Source: Mixophyes australis
Taxonomy: Eukaryota; Chordata; Amphibia; Anura; Limnodynastidae
NCBI GenBank assembly: GCA_036250195.1
Contig: JAVHZZ010000017.1
Coordinates: 2,294,001 to 2,358,000 of the forward strand
DNA length: 64,000 nucleotides
Direction: 5' to 3'
The notes below the pieces were generated by a model. The model did no database searches. It was given only the letters and a program-made list of their open reading frames with translations, and had not been told where the DNA came from. This document shows, piece after piece, positions 1-9,860 of this stretch. Each line of letters starts with the position of its first letter. The stretch's first letter is position 1. A program made the translations under genes and the position numbers.

Positions 1-754
1 TCTGCACCTGATAAAACTATGCTGCCCAGTCATCACAATGTATAAAATATTCTGTCTTCTTCTTACTCACCCACTTGTATGAGTATGAGTGGATGAGGTG
101 TAAAGTAATCTCCTTCAGTAGATCATTTCGACCTGAATAGATCTGACAGTTCATAAGGCCACTATGGGGAAAGATGTTTGAGAACAGAGATCTCACATCT
201 ATAATAGAGTTCTCTGGAATCAAATTGAATAAGAAAAGGTTCCGTACAGAGAGTGCTTGTTATGTGGCCATGGTGCACTGCTGGATGACTGACAGTGATG
301 CCTCAATCCCTGACCGTGGTGATAGTATGGTGATGGTGATAGTATGATGTTTAAGGGCAAGTTACTCCACCCAGTGCAGAAACACAGGGCCAGGCCAGTG
401 CCTCCTATAGAGAAGCACATGGCAGCAATCTGCACCCAGGAACTTCTAAGATAACAGAATTATACAGGTCACTCTTTCTTGCTTTAAAGACATAAGAAGT
501 TGGGCAGTCAGGTGACATTTTTCGGACTTTGAGGTCATTACTCATAAGATCTGGTTGACCTGCTGTCATCATATTGTGAATGTAGCAAAGGAGGCAGAGT
601 TAGATTAAGGATTTGGGGGGCCCAGGATACTTAAGAGAGGGGGGCCCTATGGTCTAACGTTAACAGCACAGTGCCATCATTCAGGGAGAGAGTTACTAAG
701 TCACATAGTTCTAAACCTACTACAATAATACACTATTAAATGTCATGTGTGTAT

Positions 755-781
755 GTATATATATATATATATATATATAAA

Positions 782-816
<35 letters not shown>
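755..816. repeat. (TA)n microsatellite
   Basis: Alternating TA over about 60 bases, interrupted once near 781-785. The matching tract in copy 2 (about 55857-55887) is about 39 bases shorter, which is the largest length difference between the two duplication copies. Confidence 0.9.
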
Positions 817-820
<4 letters not shown>

Positions 821-1015
821 ATAATGTAGTAATGTAGTAATCTATGTATGAAATGTAAAATTTACATAAATTCAAATTTGCAATATCATCCTAGACCCTA
901 GTAACTCCTACTCATGTTATAACAATTCACTGGATTTTCTCTGTATTCATTTTAAAAACCCATATTCTCTCTCTGTAATAACATTTACTTTTTCTGCTCC
1001 TTGTTGTCCTATTAG

Positions 1016-1072
1016 TGCGCACCAAGACTGGAGTCACCGCCCCCAGGATTTTATCTGGATAACAGCTCGGAG
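1016..1072 (+). CDS. 57-nt module exon of unrecognised gene, copy 1
   Basis: An open 57-nt exon (19 codons) between a pyrimidine-rich acceptor ending CCTATTAG and a donor GTATTT. It reads CAPRLESPPPGFYLDNSSE, the same Ser/Pro-rich module as four other exons found only in the fuller copy at 53.3-54.9 kb. Both junctions are phase 0 in the shared frame. The copy 2 exon (56084-56140) differs by one base, Asn to Tyr. Upstream exons of this copy would lie left of the window. Exon status is inferred from splice signals and from repetition of the module with its flanking introns. Confidence 0.6.
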
Positions 1073-1574
1073 GTATTTACTAAGATACAACTTTCTAAAA
1101 ATATAAGTCTTCCCATCAGTGACCACTTCACATTATATTAATTTTACACAGATGGAACATAATTGAAGTTGAGGCCATTGGGCCTTGGTGGTGGTGGCGG
1201 TGGGAGGGCTAAAGCAACAGCAAGCTGGGTGGAGGGGTGGGGCAGAAAAATGGAATCCAGTTCAGATACCAGGTACAGCAGAGGATATGTGGAAAAATCA
1301 GATTTCTATTATGCTTCTGCTTATATTAGTAATTTTTATATCTGGGCTTGCAAAACATTTAGATTTCTGTTGAGAACATGACAAAATATCCTACCCCACA
1401 CTTGCTGCCTAGGTGTGATCTTTGGCTCAAAACTATCCTTTATTCCCCACATCCCATCTCTATCTCTCTGACCCCCTGACCAACATTGCTGTGTGACTGG
1501 ATCATATAGCCCACTGAGCACTTTTTACAGTTGCAATCTGACCAATATACAATATATAGCACTTAACCTCATGT

Positions 1575-1738
1575 ATCAAACTTACATTGTCCCATAGGTT
1601 GTAAGCTTGTGAGCAGGGTCCTCTTACTTCTCTGTCTGTCTGTATTACCCAGTACTGTTTTATTACTGTGTTTGTATCCATTTGTAAAGCACTATGGAAT
1701 ATGCTGGCGCTATATAAATAAATGATGATGATGATAGT
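1575..1738 (+). mobile_element. L2/CR1-like LINE 3' end with GAT-type tail
   Basis: Begins near TTGTAAGCTTGTGAGCAGGG and ends GGCGCTATATAAATAAATGATGATGATGA. This resembles the 3' UTR and microsatellite tail of the L2-like LINE seen in full at 21333-22996 and the minus-strand end at 35262-35572. No coding part remains. It is repeated exactly in position in copy 2 (about 56651-56813), so it predates the duplication. Confidence 0.6.
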
Positions 1739-2427
1739 ACCAGAGGTAGCAAAAGTCAACACAAAGCCCAGGAGTAGAGCTGGACATCGGGAAATCTTCT
1801 ACCTCCTGATAAAATTGATCTCTTTAGGAACGAGTGTTTGATTCCTGAGGGTTTCCCATTTCATGCAATGTTTGTAAATATCTGCTAAATTACACTATCA
1901 GCTACTATGATATCCTACTATTAGTCTGGGGATGGTCTTCTCATTTGTTTGGTTCACGTGAAGTGCTATCCTGTTTTACGAGTACTAGGAATGTATCTTT
2001 GGCTGTAGCTCCTAAAATTTCAGTCCATTATTGGTATTTGGCTTCCGCATGTAGATTAATATAACAGACGCAACACAAATATAATCTGCCTTGTTTGTTA
2101 AACCATGCGCATGTCCTTTTGGCTTTGTCTACCTGTTTCTTTTATTAAGCTGACATTCTGCTATCTATATGTCCTCTTTTTAATTTCTGTCCAATGCCGT
2201 CTACTTCTACTACTGGGAATGTCTTGTTATGATTGGTTACTGCAAGTTACAGCTCATCTGTGATATCTCCATCAGCTTAAAAAAACAAAACAACTTAATG
2301 CACATGCAGCCCCAGGAGTGAATTGCGTAAAACTAATGGTTGCTTCATGGTTAGGATATTGTACCTGTGTACATGGTTTACCCCATTGTGTAGTCATTCT
2401 TTTCATATGCATACATTTTATCAACAG

Positions 2428-2496
2428 TCAGAATTCTCAGCATCTGATGAAGTGAAGACAACTGAAGATGCTGGATGTGAAGTTCCCATCAATGAG
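2428..2496 (+). CDS. 69-nt exon of unrecognised gene, copy 1
   Basis: Open exon of 23 codons with acceptor TTTATCAACAG and donor GTATGG, both junctions phase 0. It begins SEFSASDEVK and ends CEVPINE, an acidic and serine-rich stretch. It is identical base for base to the copy 2 exon at 57504-57572. It lies between the 57-nt module exon and the long terminal exon. I do not recognise a domain. Confidence 0.55.
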
Positions 2497-2826
2497 GTAT
2501 GGTGGCTTTTTGACTTCATATTTAGATGGATTCTATTATCCTCTGCAAAAGGTCTGATTGGCGGAAACAGATAGATCAGGGGGCGGCTTTGCTAAGTGCA
2601 GATAAGGCGCACAACTGTGTCTAGTTTTGCACTGTCATTTTAATGAGCTAGTTTGGGAGGAGAAGCTGCTTTTAGGGAAGCAACTGAATGTTTTGATGTT
2701 TGTATATGAGCCTTAGAGCTTCTGTAGTTCATCACATGACTTTATTAGAACACATAATGGTGAAGGAAGCTGGTAAAATTCATTATGTCCGCACAATTTG
2801 TGCTCTTTAATTAAGTTACATTCAGA

Positions 2827-3060
2827 GGAGGGAATTCAATTGACAGCATTACTCGTGAGAATAACGCGTTCCTTGCACTATTATTGTTACTACGGTAATA
2901 GTGCACATTATTACCGTTAGTACGGTAATCTCAACATTGATTTTTGCTTGCAGCTCTGAAAGCCTTGAGTAGAGAGCCGCGTTAAAATTATCGTACTAAC
3001 GATAATAGGGCGTGGGCTGCGTTTTTCTCACGAGTAACGCTGCCAATTAAATTCCCCCAT
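2827..3060. mobile_element. MITE with long inverted ends
   Basis: The left end (GGGAATTCAATTGACAGC...) and the right end form inverted repeats of about 40 bp sharing ACTCGTGAGAATAACGC-like sequence. The interior holds a second small inverted repeat built on TACGGTAAT. No transposase. The same element is in copy 2 at about 57903-58136, and a related chimeric copy is at 45838-46062. I could not identify a clean target duplication. Confidence 0.6.
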
Positions 3061-3161
3061 AGAACATCCAGGCCTGCGATAATAACTAATCCTTGTTACA
3101 TTTACTAAGATCAGTATCAGTTTTCTTAGCAGGCTTGGACTCAAACTTTTTTCCCCTACAG

Positions 3162-3548
3162 AATACACATGAGAAACAGACAGCAACAGAACGTCTTCAT
3201 GCTGTATGCAGCTTGGTCTCAGACTGTACACCATCCCCACCAGAAAGACCACATGCCTCAATTGACAACATCCCTTCTTCCGTTCCCGTGGTCATCACTA
3301 CATCACCGCAGGTGGACACAAGAGAGATCACCATCGAGAATGATGCACAAGCAGATTTTTCATTCTTCTGTTTGTGCTCATGGTGCTGCCTTCCAGCAGA
3401 CCAGCAGCAGCGGAGGCAACAGCAAACATCTGGCCCCCGGAGATCTCGTCTTCAGTCCCTGTGGAGGTGGATTCGTAAAAGATGTGGAAGGGTGGTTTCT
3501 GCGAGCAACATCAGTGGAAACCAAGACAATGGCAGCGCTGGGAACTGA
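3162..3548 (+). CDS. Terminal coding exon of unrecognised gene, copy 1
   Basis: Follows a strong acceptor (TTTTTTCCCCTACAG) and stays open for 128 codons in the phase-0 frame set by upstream exons, ending in TGA at 3546-3548. The product starts NTHEKQTATERLHAV and has a Pro/Ser segment, then a Cys/Trp-rich patch FFCLCSWCCLP, a glutamine run QQQRRQQQ, and a basic stretch SLWRWIRKRCGR near the end. Compared with copy 2 (58238-58624) there are three differences, two silent and one Val/Leu. No family recognised. A second frame is open across the same DNA to 3603, and a donor-like AGGGTGAGC lies at about 3569-3577, so alternative splicing or a different frame cannot be excluded. Confidence 0.55.
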   Translation, partial: NTHEKQTATERLHAVCSLVSDCTPSPPERPHASIDNIPSSVPVVITTSPQVDTREITIENDAQADFSFFCLCSWCCLPADQQQRRQQQTSGPRRSRLQSLWRWIRKRCGRVVSASNISGNQDNGSAGN

Positions 3549-4422
3549 GACATACCATCATGCGGCATACAGGGTGAGCTCATGTCTTGCACTGAAGGGT
3601 TAAGTTGTTACATAGTCTGATTCTACACATACTAACCTAGGAAACACCTATATTGTACTGATGCACTATCCACAATGTTCTACACATATATACACCAAGA
3701 AAATAATAATCAGATTCTGTTGGCTGAATCCCAAGGATTCAACTGAACACAAATCTTCCTAAACCTGCTAGGAATTATCCACATTTTAATCCAAATTCAG
3801 GATTCTGTACATCAATATATTTTACACATAATACATTTTCCACATTTAGAAATATAGCTGTAACATAAGTCTTCTAGTTTTACTCTTTCCTTAACCATCA
3901 GCCATCTAAAGATACAATATATTTACATAAATTAGTGGTCTTAAGTATGGATTTAACCAAATCCACCAGAGATCTTTAATTCTTCATATAAAACCTGCAC
4001 ATACTACAAATGTATTAGAAACATGAAATTATCTGATAGAAGAGGACTGGTGACTGTATCCGTCAGTGCAAGACATTTCCCCTGTTCATGAACACGGAAA
4101 GATGGACACTGTTGCTGATTTAACACCAGATGTTTCATATAGATATATAGATATACAAATATATAGATCTATTTGTTTCATTTAGATATACAGATATAGA
4201 TGTTTATGTATTATGCTTAAAATATTGGTAGTTACAAAAAAACCAAAAAAACAAAAAAATTATTATAAGAGTAAGAGAGGGCTGGGATTAGAAGTGATAT
4301 AAACACTGAGGGTGCATGTAGATGAAAAGGTTAAGGTGACTGGCGGGTCAGGTTCAGGGCAGGATCATGCGTCCTCCCTGGCAGGTCATCGAGTGTCCCC
4401 TGCATGATTGCCTCAAATTTAG

Positions 4423-4932
4423 TTGACCCAGGTCAGCGAGCAGGTCCAGTCACGGTCGGCTGACCGTAGTTTGTTTACTTTAGCACTGTTGGTGGATGCG
4501 GGGACTGCGGCTCCTGGGCCGGGGAGCTCTCTTTCTGTTTCTCCCTCTGCAGGTTCGGCTGGTTGTGTGACATCAGGTCAGAGGTCTGGGCGTGCTTCTT
4601 ATGTGGAAGCCGCATCTACGGCCCTGGTGGGCCCGTCATCACGTGTGGAAGGTGGTAGTCGTGGATCAGTTGGTGAGCATGCCAGTAGGGTGTCTGGTTC
4701 TAGCTCTGATTCCAGCTCTTCTACCTCTGGGAGTGAGGTTCCGGACAGGTCTGGGAGGGCAGACACAAGATTGATGAAGCTCCTGGAGAGGAAGTTGTGT
4801 AGTACCTGCCATAGGGCGGGGTTGGAAGGTGTTGGTTCCAATGAAGGAAGCAGGATATCGAGGGACGATGTGGTGCGCTGTTCCAATACAGCCGTCAGGG
4901 GGATATTAGGTGCCGGGTGTGTGGTAAGATAG
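4423..4932 (+). pseudogene. Ngaro gag-like ORF fragment
   Basis: A Ser/Gly-rich reading frame with an SSSDSSSSTSGSE stretch followed by RADTRLMKLLERKL, as in the linker before the conserved part of Ngaro ORF1 proteins. The frame then loses similarity near 4890 and the sequence jumps to the end of the reverse transcriptase, so most of gag and reverse transcriptase has been deleted. In copy 2 the same ORF is cut after about 40 codons by the gypsy LTR. The assignment rests on position and composition more than on sequence. Confidence 0.55.
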
Positions 4933-4944
4933 GCACAGGTTGTT

Positions 4945-5343
4945 TTGTGGATATGTTTGCCATCACTAATAAGGCTACAGATGATTTGGCAGCATCAAGG
5001 TCACGCTCTGGCGTGTTGACGAGGCATATCGAGAAATTGTCATACCTGGTTATTGAAATTGACACTGTTGCAGGGTGTTGTAAGCTTCCAATGGAGGAAG
5101 TAGCTAAGTTGAGGGGTGTGATTGATTCGTTTCAGGGTGAGTGTAAGGTGCAGTAAAAACAGGTGCAGTCACTGCTTGGCCTGCTTAATTTTGCTTGTAG
5201 AGTGATACCCATGGGTAGGGTTTTTTGCCAGAAGTTAGAGAGGGCTACGGTTGGGATTACAAAAGCAAGGCATTTTGTGAGGATATCCAAGGAAATTAGA
5301 GATTATATGGCTATGTGGTGCATGTTCTTGGAAAATTGTAAAT
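4945..5343 (+). pseudogene. Ngaro reverse transcriptase C-terminal fragment
   Basis: Two adjacent reading frames give HIEKLSYLVIEIDTVAGC and then QSLLGLLNFACRVIP plus GRVFCQKL, the thumb and connection region between reverse transcriptase and RNase H of Ngaro/DIRS elements. A TAA (about 5154-5156) separates the two, and the palm with the catalytic aspartates is missing. The fragment fades by about 5400, right before the younger Ngaro insertion. It cannot encode an active enzyme. Confidence 0.8.
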
Positions 5344-5403
5344 GAGTTTGAAGCTGCTTTGTTTCGGCTTGAGTGTGTAAAGGCTTTTTTCATGGCTTTC
5401 AGA

Positions 5404-5622
5404 AATACAACAGAGGGATTGAATGAGACCGAGGTGATATAAACACTGAGGGGGCAGGCAGAGGAAAAAGTACAGGCATACCAGGAGTTAACTTATCTGG
5501 GTTGTGGTAGAAATCTGAGTTATCCAATCAGTGGAGCCGGAAGGGGAGGGGTTTGCTTTCCTGAGGAGGCTTATAACATATAGGAAAAGGATGTGACTTC
5601 CTCTTGCCGGATAGATTTGTTA
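5404..5622 (+). repeat. Ngaro split direct repeat A1
   Basis: Starts AATACAACAGAGGGATTGAA and ends GGATAGATTTGTTA. It is repeated at 7771-7989 (A2) with equal length and only one or two substitutions seen. It marks the 5' end of the younger element. Confidence 0.95.
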
Positions 5623-5689
5623 AGTGAGTATGGGCTCTCTGCTGTCCTGGTTAGTATTGCTACATAAACTGTTTTTTCACTGTGTTTTT

Positions 5690-6215
5690 TAACTGTGTTA
5701 TACTGTTTTTGGTATTGCATTTATTGCTGTGATCGTGTTTATTTAAGTTGTATTTTCAGTGTTCTTTTCTTTTCACATTTGTTCCCAATCCATTCTCCTC
5801 CTTGTTTTCTCCACCTTATCTTTTTCCCCTAGTTCTTGTCCCTGCCCCCCCCCTTTCCCCTCTCTCTTTTTCTTGTTTGTTTTTTGTTACCTTTTCCTTC
5901 CCCCATTATGCTCCGGGCCAAGAGAGTTAGGGTTCCACCCCACCGCCTCCCTGAGGCTTGTTCCCCCCCTCGGCCCTTAGTAAGCGGCGAGCCCAGATCC
6001 GGGCCTCGCCGACGGGTGTTTCCTCTTCCCCCCTCTCGGGTAGTGGGGTGGGTGTCCCCGGCGGTTCCGCGGCGGCTAGAAAAGTTTATGCGCATGCGCG
6101 GCGACGCGCACGCACGCAGACGCGCGCGCATGCGCGTCAGTCCATCCCGATTCCGGCGGCGATGTTAGATGCGGGCGCTCCAGGAGCGCCCGTGGATGCC
6201 CCTGCAGCCCAGTAG
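5690..6215 (+). pseudogene. Ngaro ORF1 N-terminal remnant in GC-rich leader
   Basis: Pyrimidine-rich leader followed by a very CpG-rich tract (6060-6215). A frame from 5958 to 6215 gives an 85-residue Arg/Ala/Ser-rich peptide ending APVDAPAAQ and a TAG, directly joined to recombinase sequence. I read it as the start of ORF1 fused by internal deletion to the recombinase. The frame choice is uncertain because an overlapping frame (5836-6168) is also open. Confidence 0.35.
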
Positions 6216-6217
6216 AA

Positions 6218-6496
6218 TTGACAAGGTTGTATAGGGATATGTCTCCTGCTCCCGGTGGTTATTGGCTTAGACATAGTAATGGTTTTCCCCTTACAAAGTT
6301 TCAATTTTCAGCGGTATTCAAAATATGCGTGGTTAAGCTTGGTTTGAGTGCAGCGAACTATGGGACGCATTCCTTTAGGATAGGGGCAGCTACGGTAGCG
6401 GCAGAAGAAGGTGTGTCTGAGCAGAGCATTATGGCTTTGGGTAGATGGAAGTCTAAGTGTTTTAAGCGGTATGTCAGGCCAGCTGTGGCGCTCTAG
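6218..6496 (+). CDS. Ngaro tyrosine recombinase, C-terminal catalytic part
   Basis: The product contains YGTHSFRIGAAT (the HxxR box) and ALGRWKSKCFKRYVRP, where the tyrosine is the expected nucleophile. These are the catalytic boxes of Ngaro tyrosine recombinases, which integrate a circular intermediate without making target duplications. The N-terminal half with the first catalytic arginine is deleted, so this fragment is unlikely to work alone. The reading frame is intact to its TAG at 6494-6496. The older copy of the same domain is at 8590-8903. Confidence 0.85.
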   Translation: MTRLYRDMSPAPGGYWLRHSNGFPLTKFQFSAVFKICVVKLGLSAANYGTHSFRIGAATVAAEEGVSEQSIMALGRWKSKCFKRYVRPAVAL

Positions 6497-6759
6497 CCTT
6501 AGACAGGGCGATGTAATAAGGCTGACCTATGACGTTGCGTTGCTTACCTTGTTGAAAGGGAGCGCGGAGGGTTTTGCCATTTCTTTTCTCCGGGGGCCTG
6601 ATTGGCGGTGGCACCCCGGGGTTTCCGGTTTTACCTCCGCATGGGTCACCCTGCGTTATGCGCGAATGTGGCATTTTTTTGTTTTCAGTATTAATTATGT
6701 TTTACGTTTTGCCATTTAATTTACTACTAATAAATTACTCCATGTTGCAGGTGTACGTC

Positions 6760-7321
6760 AGGATGGGAGGATGGGAGGAGTATTTGACTGGTAGGCCATT
6801 CATTTGTTTTTTGGGCCGGTAAGAGCGGCCCTGCTCATGATGTGAGCAAATTTTCCAGGGCGGAGTCAATAAGATGGATAGGTGTTAGGGGTATGCGTTG
6901 GGAATCTCTGTTGAAGATACTAAAAGACACAGAGAGTAGGTTTGGGCGCCCTTTAGAACTTGTAATTCACCTTGGGGGGAATGACCTGGGTAAGTGGTCC
7001 AGTTTAGAGCTCATTGAACATATAAGATCTGATGTCGGGGCCATTAAGTTACATTGGCCAACAGTTCACCTTACATGGTCCGATATTATCCCTAGGCGCA
7101 ATTGGAGAGGGGCGGATAAACCAGCACGGATTGAGAAAGCTTGTGGGAAGGTAAATAGGGCGGTTCGGAAGACATTTCAGGAAGTAGGTGGTGGCTGCAT
7201 TAGTTATCCGTCCATAAGGGCTGTGTTGACGCAGTACTATAGGCCCGATGGTGTACATTTGTCTGATTTGGGTATGGCATACTTTATAGAGCAGATATTT
7301 GGTTTTCTTGTTTGGCTATGA
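6760..7321 (+). CDS. Ngaro SGNH-hydrolase-like ORF
   Basis: The ORF from 6842 to 7321 (159 codons) contains RPLELVIHLGGNDLG (the block with the GxND pair) and PDGVHLSDLGMAYF (the D-x-x-H catalytic pair near the C-terminus). In the same frame upstream, about 6790-6810, is LVGHSFVFW, the position of the serine block, but a TGA precedes it and a small insertion follows. Vertebrate Ngaro elements are known to carry a hydrolase/esterase-like ORF. The role is unknown. Most of the domain is open although the reverse transcriptase is lost. Confidence 0.7.
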
Positions 7322-7374
7322 GAGGTCGGTTGGTGGCGGGCTGCGGTTCCTGGTGGGAAACCTTAGCTGTAGCA

Positions 7375-7770
7375 GTAAGCAGCCCAATCAGCGGCCATTT
7401 TGTTACATTGAAGGCGTAGTAGGCACTCTCCTCTTAAAGGGATTGGGCAATTAGCAGAATAGCCCTTCGGGGTTAAGGGGCTCTGCTTAGGCGGGCGGGC
7501 CTCAGCTTATATGCCAAATGGGGGAGTTTGGCATTTTACGCCTAGTCGAGTCCAAATTAGTTTGGACGGAATTTACAACTAGTAGGTGTGGCCTGGATGC
7601 TGATTGGTCTGTTTATGTTGGCCACCAATTTTTCCCCAGCAGGTTTCGCCTATAATAAATTCCTGACCTTTCAAACGCCAATTCAAGTCTCTGTGTCGTT
7701 ATTTTAGTTGTTAAGTTAACTCTGGTAAAGGTTAAAGATGGTATAGAAGGTTGTCCACCATAAGCGGTTT
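7375..7770 (+). repeat. Ngaro split direct repeat B1
   Basis: A 396-bp block starting GTAAGCAGCCCAATCAGC and ending CCACCATAAGCGGTTT, repeated at 8047-8442 (B2) with few changes. It directly abuts A2 at 7771. Confidence 0.95.
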
Positions 7771-7989
7771 AATACAACAGAGGGATTGAATGAGACCGAG
7801 GTGATATAAACGCTGAGGGGGCAGGCAGAGGAAAAAGTACAGGCATACCAGGAGTTAACTTATCTGGGTTGTGGTAGAAATCTGAGTTATCCAATCAGTG
7901 GAGCCGGAAGGGGAGGGGTTTGCTTTCCTGAGGAGGCTTATAACATATAGGAAAAGGATGTGACTTCCTCTTGCCGGATAGATTTGTTA
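7771..7989 (+). repeat. Ngaro split direct repeat A2
   Basis: Second copy of the 219-bp A repeat, placed between B1 and B2 as expected for Ngaro. A 57-bp spacer (7990-8046) separates it from B2. Confidence 0.95.
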
Positions 7990-8046
7990 CCCACCCACCC
8001 ATCCCATATTGTGGTATTGATATTGGACTTGTGTTTGCAAGTGGCG

Positions 8047-8442
8047 GTAAGCAGCCCAATCAGCAGCCATTTTGTTACATTAAAGGCGTAGTAGGCACTC
8101 TCCTCTTAAAGGGATTGGGCAATTAGCAGAATAGCCCTTCGGGGTTAAGGGGCTCCGCTTAGGCGGGCGGGCCTCAGCTAATATGCCAAATGGGGGAGTT
8201 TGGCATTTTACGCCTAGTCGAGTCCAAATTAGTTTGGACGGAATTTACAACTAGTAGGTGTGGCCTGGATGCTGATTGGTCTGTTTATGTTGGCCACCAA
8301 TTTTTCCCCAGCAGGTTTCGCCTATAATAAATTCCTGACCTTTCAAACGCCAGTTCAAGTCTCTGTGTCGTTATTTTAGTTGTTAAGTTAACTCTGGTAA
8401 AGGTTAAAGATGGTATAGTAGGTTGTCCACCATAAGCGCTTT
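8047..8442 (+). repeat. Ngaro split direct repeat B2
   Basis: Second copy of the 396-bp B repeat and the 3' end of the younger element. From 8443 on, the sequence returns to the older Ngaro. Confidence 0.95.
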
Positions 8443-8544
8443 ATATGTGAGTTGTTAGCTTCATCTAGATCGGCAATCGGTTCAGGGTTACTTCACAGTA
8501 ATGTTGTGGTTAAGAATGATAACATAGCTTGTAAGATCCATAGA

Positions 8545-8903
8545 TCGAAGACTGATCCTTTGGGTAGGGGGCGGTGGATTGCCTAGCATCGTAATCAGGA
8601 TATTGCAGTTTGCCTGCTTGAGTTTACAAGATTGTATAGAGATATGTCCCCTGCTCCTGGTGGTAATTGGCTTAGGCACCATGATAGGTACCCCCTTACG
8701 AAGGTCCAGTTTTCCGCGGTCTTTAAGAATTGTATTGCTAAACTTGGATTGGATACAGCAGACTATGGGACTCATTCTTTTAGAATAGGAGCGGCTACAG
8801 TAGCGGCGGAGGAGGGTGTGTCGGAACAGAGTATCGTGGCTTCGGGTAGGTGAAGGTCTAAGTGTTTCAAACAGTATGTTAGGCCAGCTGTTGCGCTTTA
8901 GGC
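8545..8903 (+). pseudogene. Older Ngaro tyrosine recombinase fragment
   Basis: Translation shows LYRDMSPAPGGNWLRH, YGTHSFRIGAAT and, after a TGA where a Trp codon would be expected, SKCFKQYVRPAVAL. This is the same domain as 6218-6496 but with a stop in the GRWKS box (about 8851) and an upstream TAG. It belongs to the element split by the younger insertion. Confidence 0.8.
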
Positions 8904-9149
8904 TTAATAATGCAATGTGGTAAGGCTGACCCATGACATGCGTTGCTTGTCTTGTTAAAAGGAGGCGTGGAGGGATTTGCCATTTCTTTTCCCCGGGGGC
9001 CTGATTGGCTTGTGGCACCCCGGGGTTTCCGGTTTTACCTCTGCATGGGTCACCCTGCATTGCGCGCAAATATATAGTAGTGTCTTTCTCTAATACCATG
9101 TATTATGTCTTGAAATTTGTTTTATGTGCATTTTACTCCATGTTGCAGG

Positions 9150-9345
9150 TTCACGGCAGGATGGGAAGCATTTTTGGCTGGTCGGCCATTCATTTGTTTT
9201 TTGGGCCGGTAAGAGCAAATTTCCCCGGGCAGATTCAGTTAGATGGTTAGGTTTTAGGGGTTTACATTGGGCGTCGCTATTAAAGATTCTAAGGGATAGC
9301 GAGATAAAGTTTGGGCGCCCTTCAGTGCTTATAATCAACACTCTA
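9150..9345 (+). pseudogene. Truncated SGNH-hydrolase domain of older Ngaro
   Basis: The frame from 9124 contains FWLVGHSFVFWAGKSKF (serine block), then LHWASLLKILRD and FGRPSVLIIN, and stops where similarity ends at about 9345. The GxND and DxxH blocks are missing because an AT-rich tandem repeat follows. The pair with 6760-7321 shows the domain was part of both Ngaro lineages. Confidence 0.7.
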
Positions 9346-9369
9346 GGCACCCAACCACCATGGCATTAC

Positions 9370-9860
9370 TAGTGTTCTGTATTTAATAAATAGGCCTCTT
9401 TACCCCAAATTAATAGCATTCTCAGCATTAACAGTTAAACAAACCCCCTCCTCCCCCACCCAACCAGTCCAAAACAATAAATTAGTACACATTTAATAAT
9501 TAGGATATTTTACCCCAACCAGCCCGGCATTAAATTAATATACTTAAATACTTAAATAAATACTTAAATTTAATAAATAAGCCTCCTACCCCCCAAACAG
9601 CCCCAACCTTAAATTAATAGCTCCCATGTTTAATAATTAGGCCTCCTCCCCCTAAAAACCCCAACAGTATATTCTTAGTGTTTATGTTTAATAAATAAAC
9701 TTCCTTCCTCCCAACCTTCCCCAACATTAGATTAATAACATTCCGATTTGATTTTTAAAACAATTTCACCCCCACCAGCCCAAAAATTAAATTAATAGCA
9801 TTTCCATTTAATAAAAGGTCTATTTCACCCAACCAGCCTCAATATCAAGTTCATAACATA
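9370..9860. repeat. Degenerate AT/C-rich tandem repeat
   Basis: About eight diverged units of roughly 55-65 bp, each with TTTAATAAATAGGCCTC, a C-rich part (CCCCAACCAGCCC) and AAATTAATAGCATT. Not coding. It sits between the broken Ngaro and the gypsy relic. Confidence 0.8.

Larger units (their letters stand above)
1..4543 (+). repeat. Segmental duplication, copy 1
   Basis: The first 4.5 kb reappears in the same orientation at 55108-59619. The offset is 55107 up to the TA tract, 55068 after it and 55076 from about 1310 on. Copies differ by the length of the TA tract, an extra 8-bp repeat in copy 2 and scattered substitutions, about one per hundred bases by eye. Homology stops after 4543, where copy 2 carries a gypsy LTR. 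The left boundary lies outside the window. It carries the last three coding exons of the unrecognised gene seen whole in copy 2, and ends inside a Ngaro 5' region. Positions 1-1015 hold only intron-like sequence and the TA tract. Confidence 0.95.
5404..8442 (+). mobile_element. Young non-autonomous Ngaro with complete split direct repeats
   Basis: A 3039-bp element delimited by the Ngaro repeat layout A1 (5404-5622), internal region, B1 (7375-7770), A2 (7771-7989) and B2 (8047-8442). A copies are 219 bp and B copies 396 bp with few differences, so the insertion is young. The interior has a GC-rich ORF1 start, a recombinase C-terminal half and an SGNH-hydrolase-like ORF. Most of gag, all of the reverse transcriptase and the recombinase N-terminus are gone, so it needs helper proteins. 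It sits inside the older Ngaro with no visible target duplication, as expected for recombinase-mediated insertion. Confidence 0.9.
4285..9345 (+). mobile_element. Old Ngaro-type tyrosine-recombinase retrotransposon, interrupted
   Basis: Fragments of one Ngaro element lie in order on the plus strand: a 5' end at about 4285 (GATATAAACACTGAGGG, similar to the A repeat of the younger element), a gag-like ORF, the C-terminal part of the reverse transcriptase, a 3.0-kb insertion of another Ngaro (5404-8442), then tyrosine recombinase and the start of an SGNH-hydrolase domain. It is cut at about 9345 by an AT-rich tandem repeat. Every ORF is broken. Its first 260 bp also occur in copy 2, so insertion came before the segmental duplication. 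Confidence 0.8.

Noticed and set aside
17..542. Minus-strand ORFs of 68 and 71 codons, repeated at 55124-55542
   Set aside because: They lie within an intron-like segment, have no motif, and recur only because the segment is duplicated.
5829..6168. Overlapping Arg-rich ORFs in both strands
   Set aside because: They come from the GC-rich leader of the young Ngaro; composition alone keeps all frames open.
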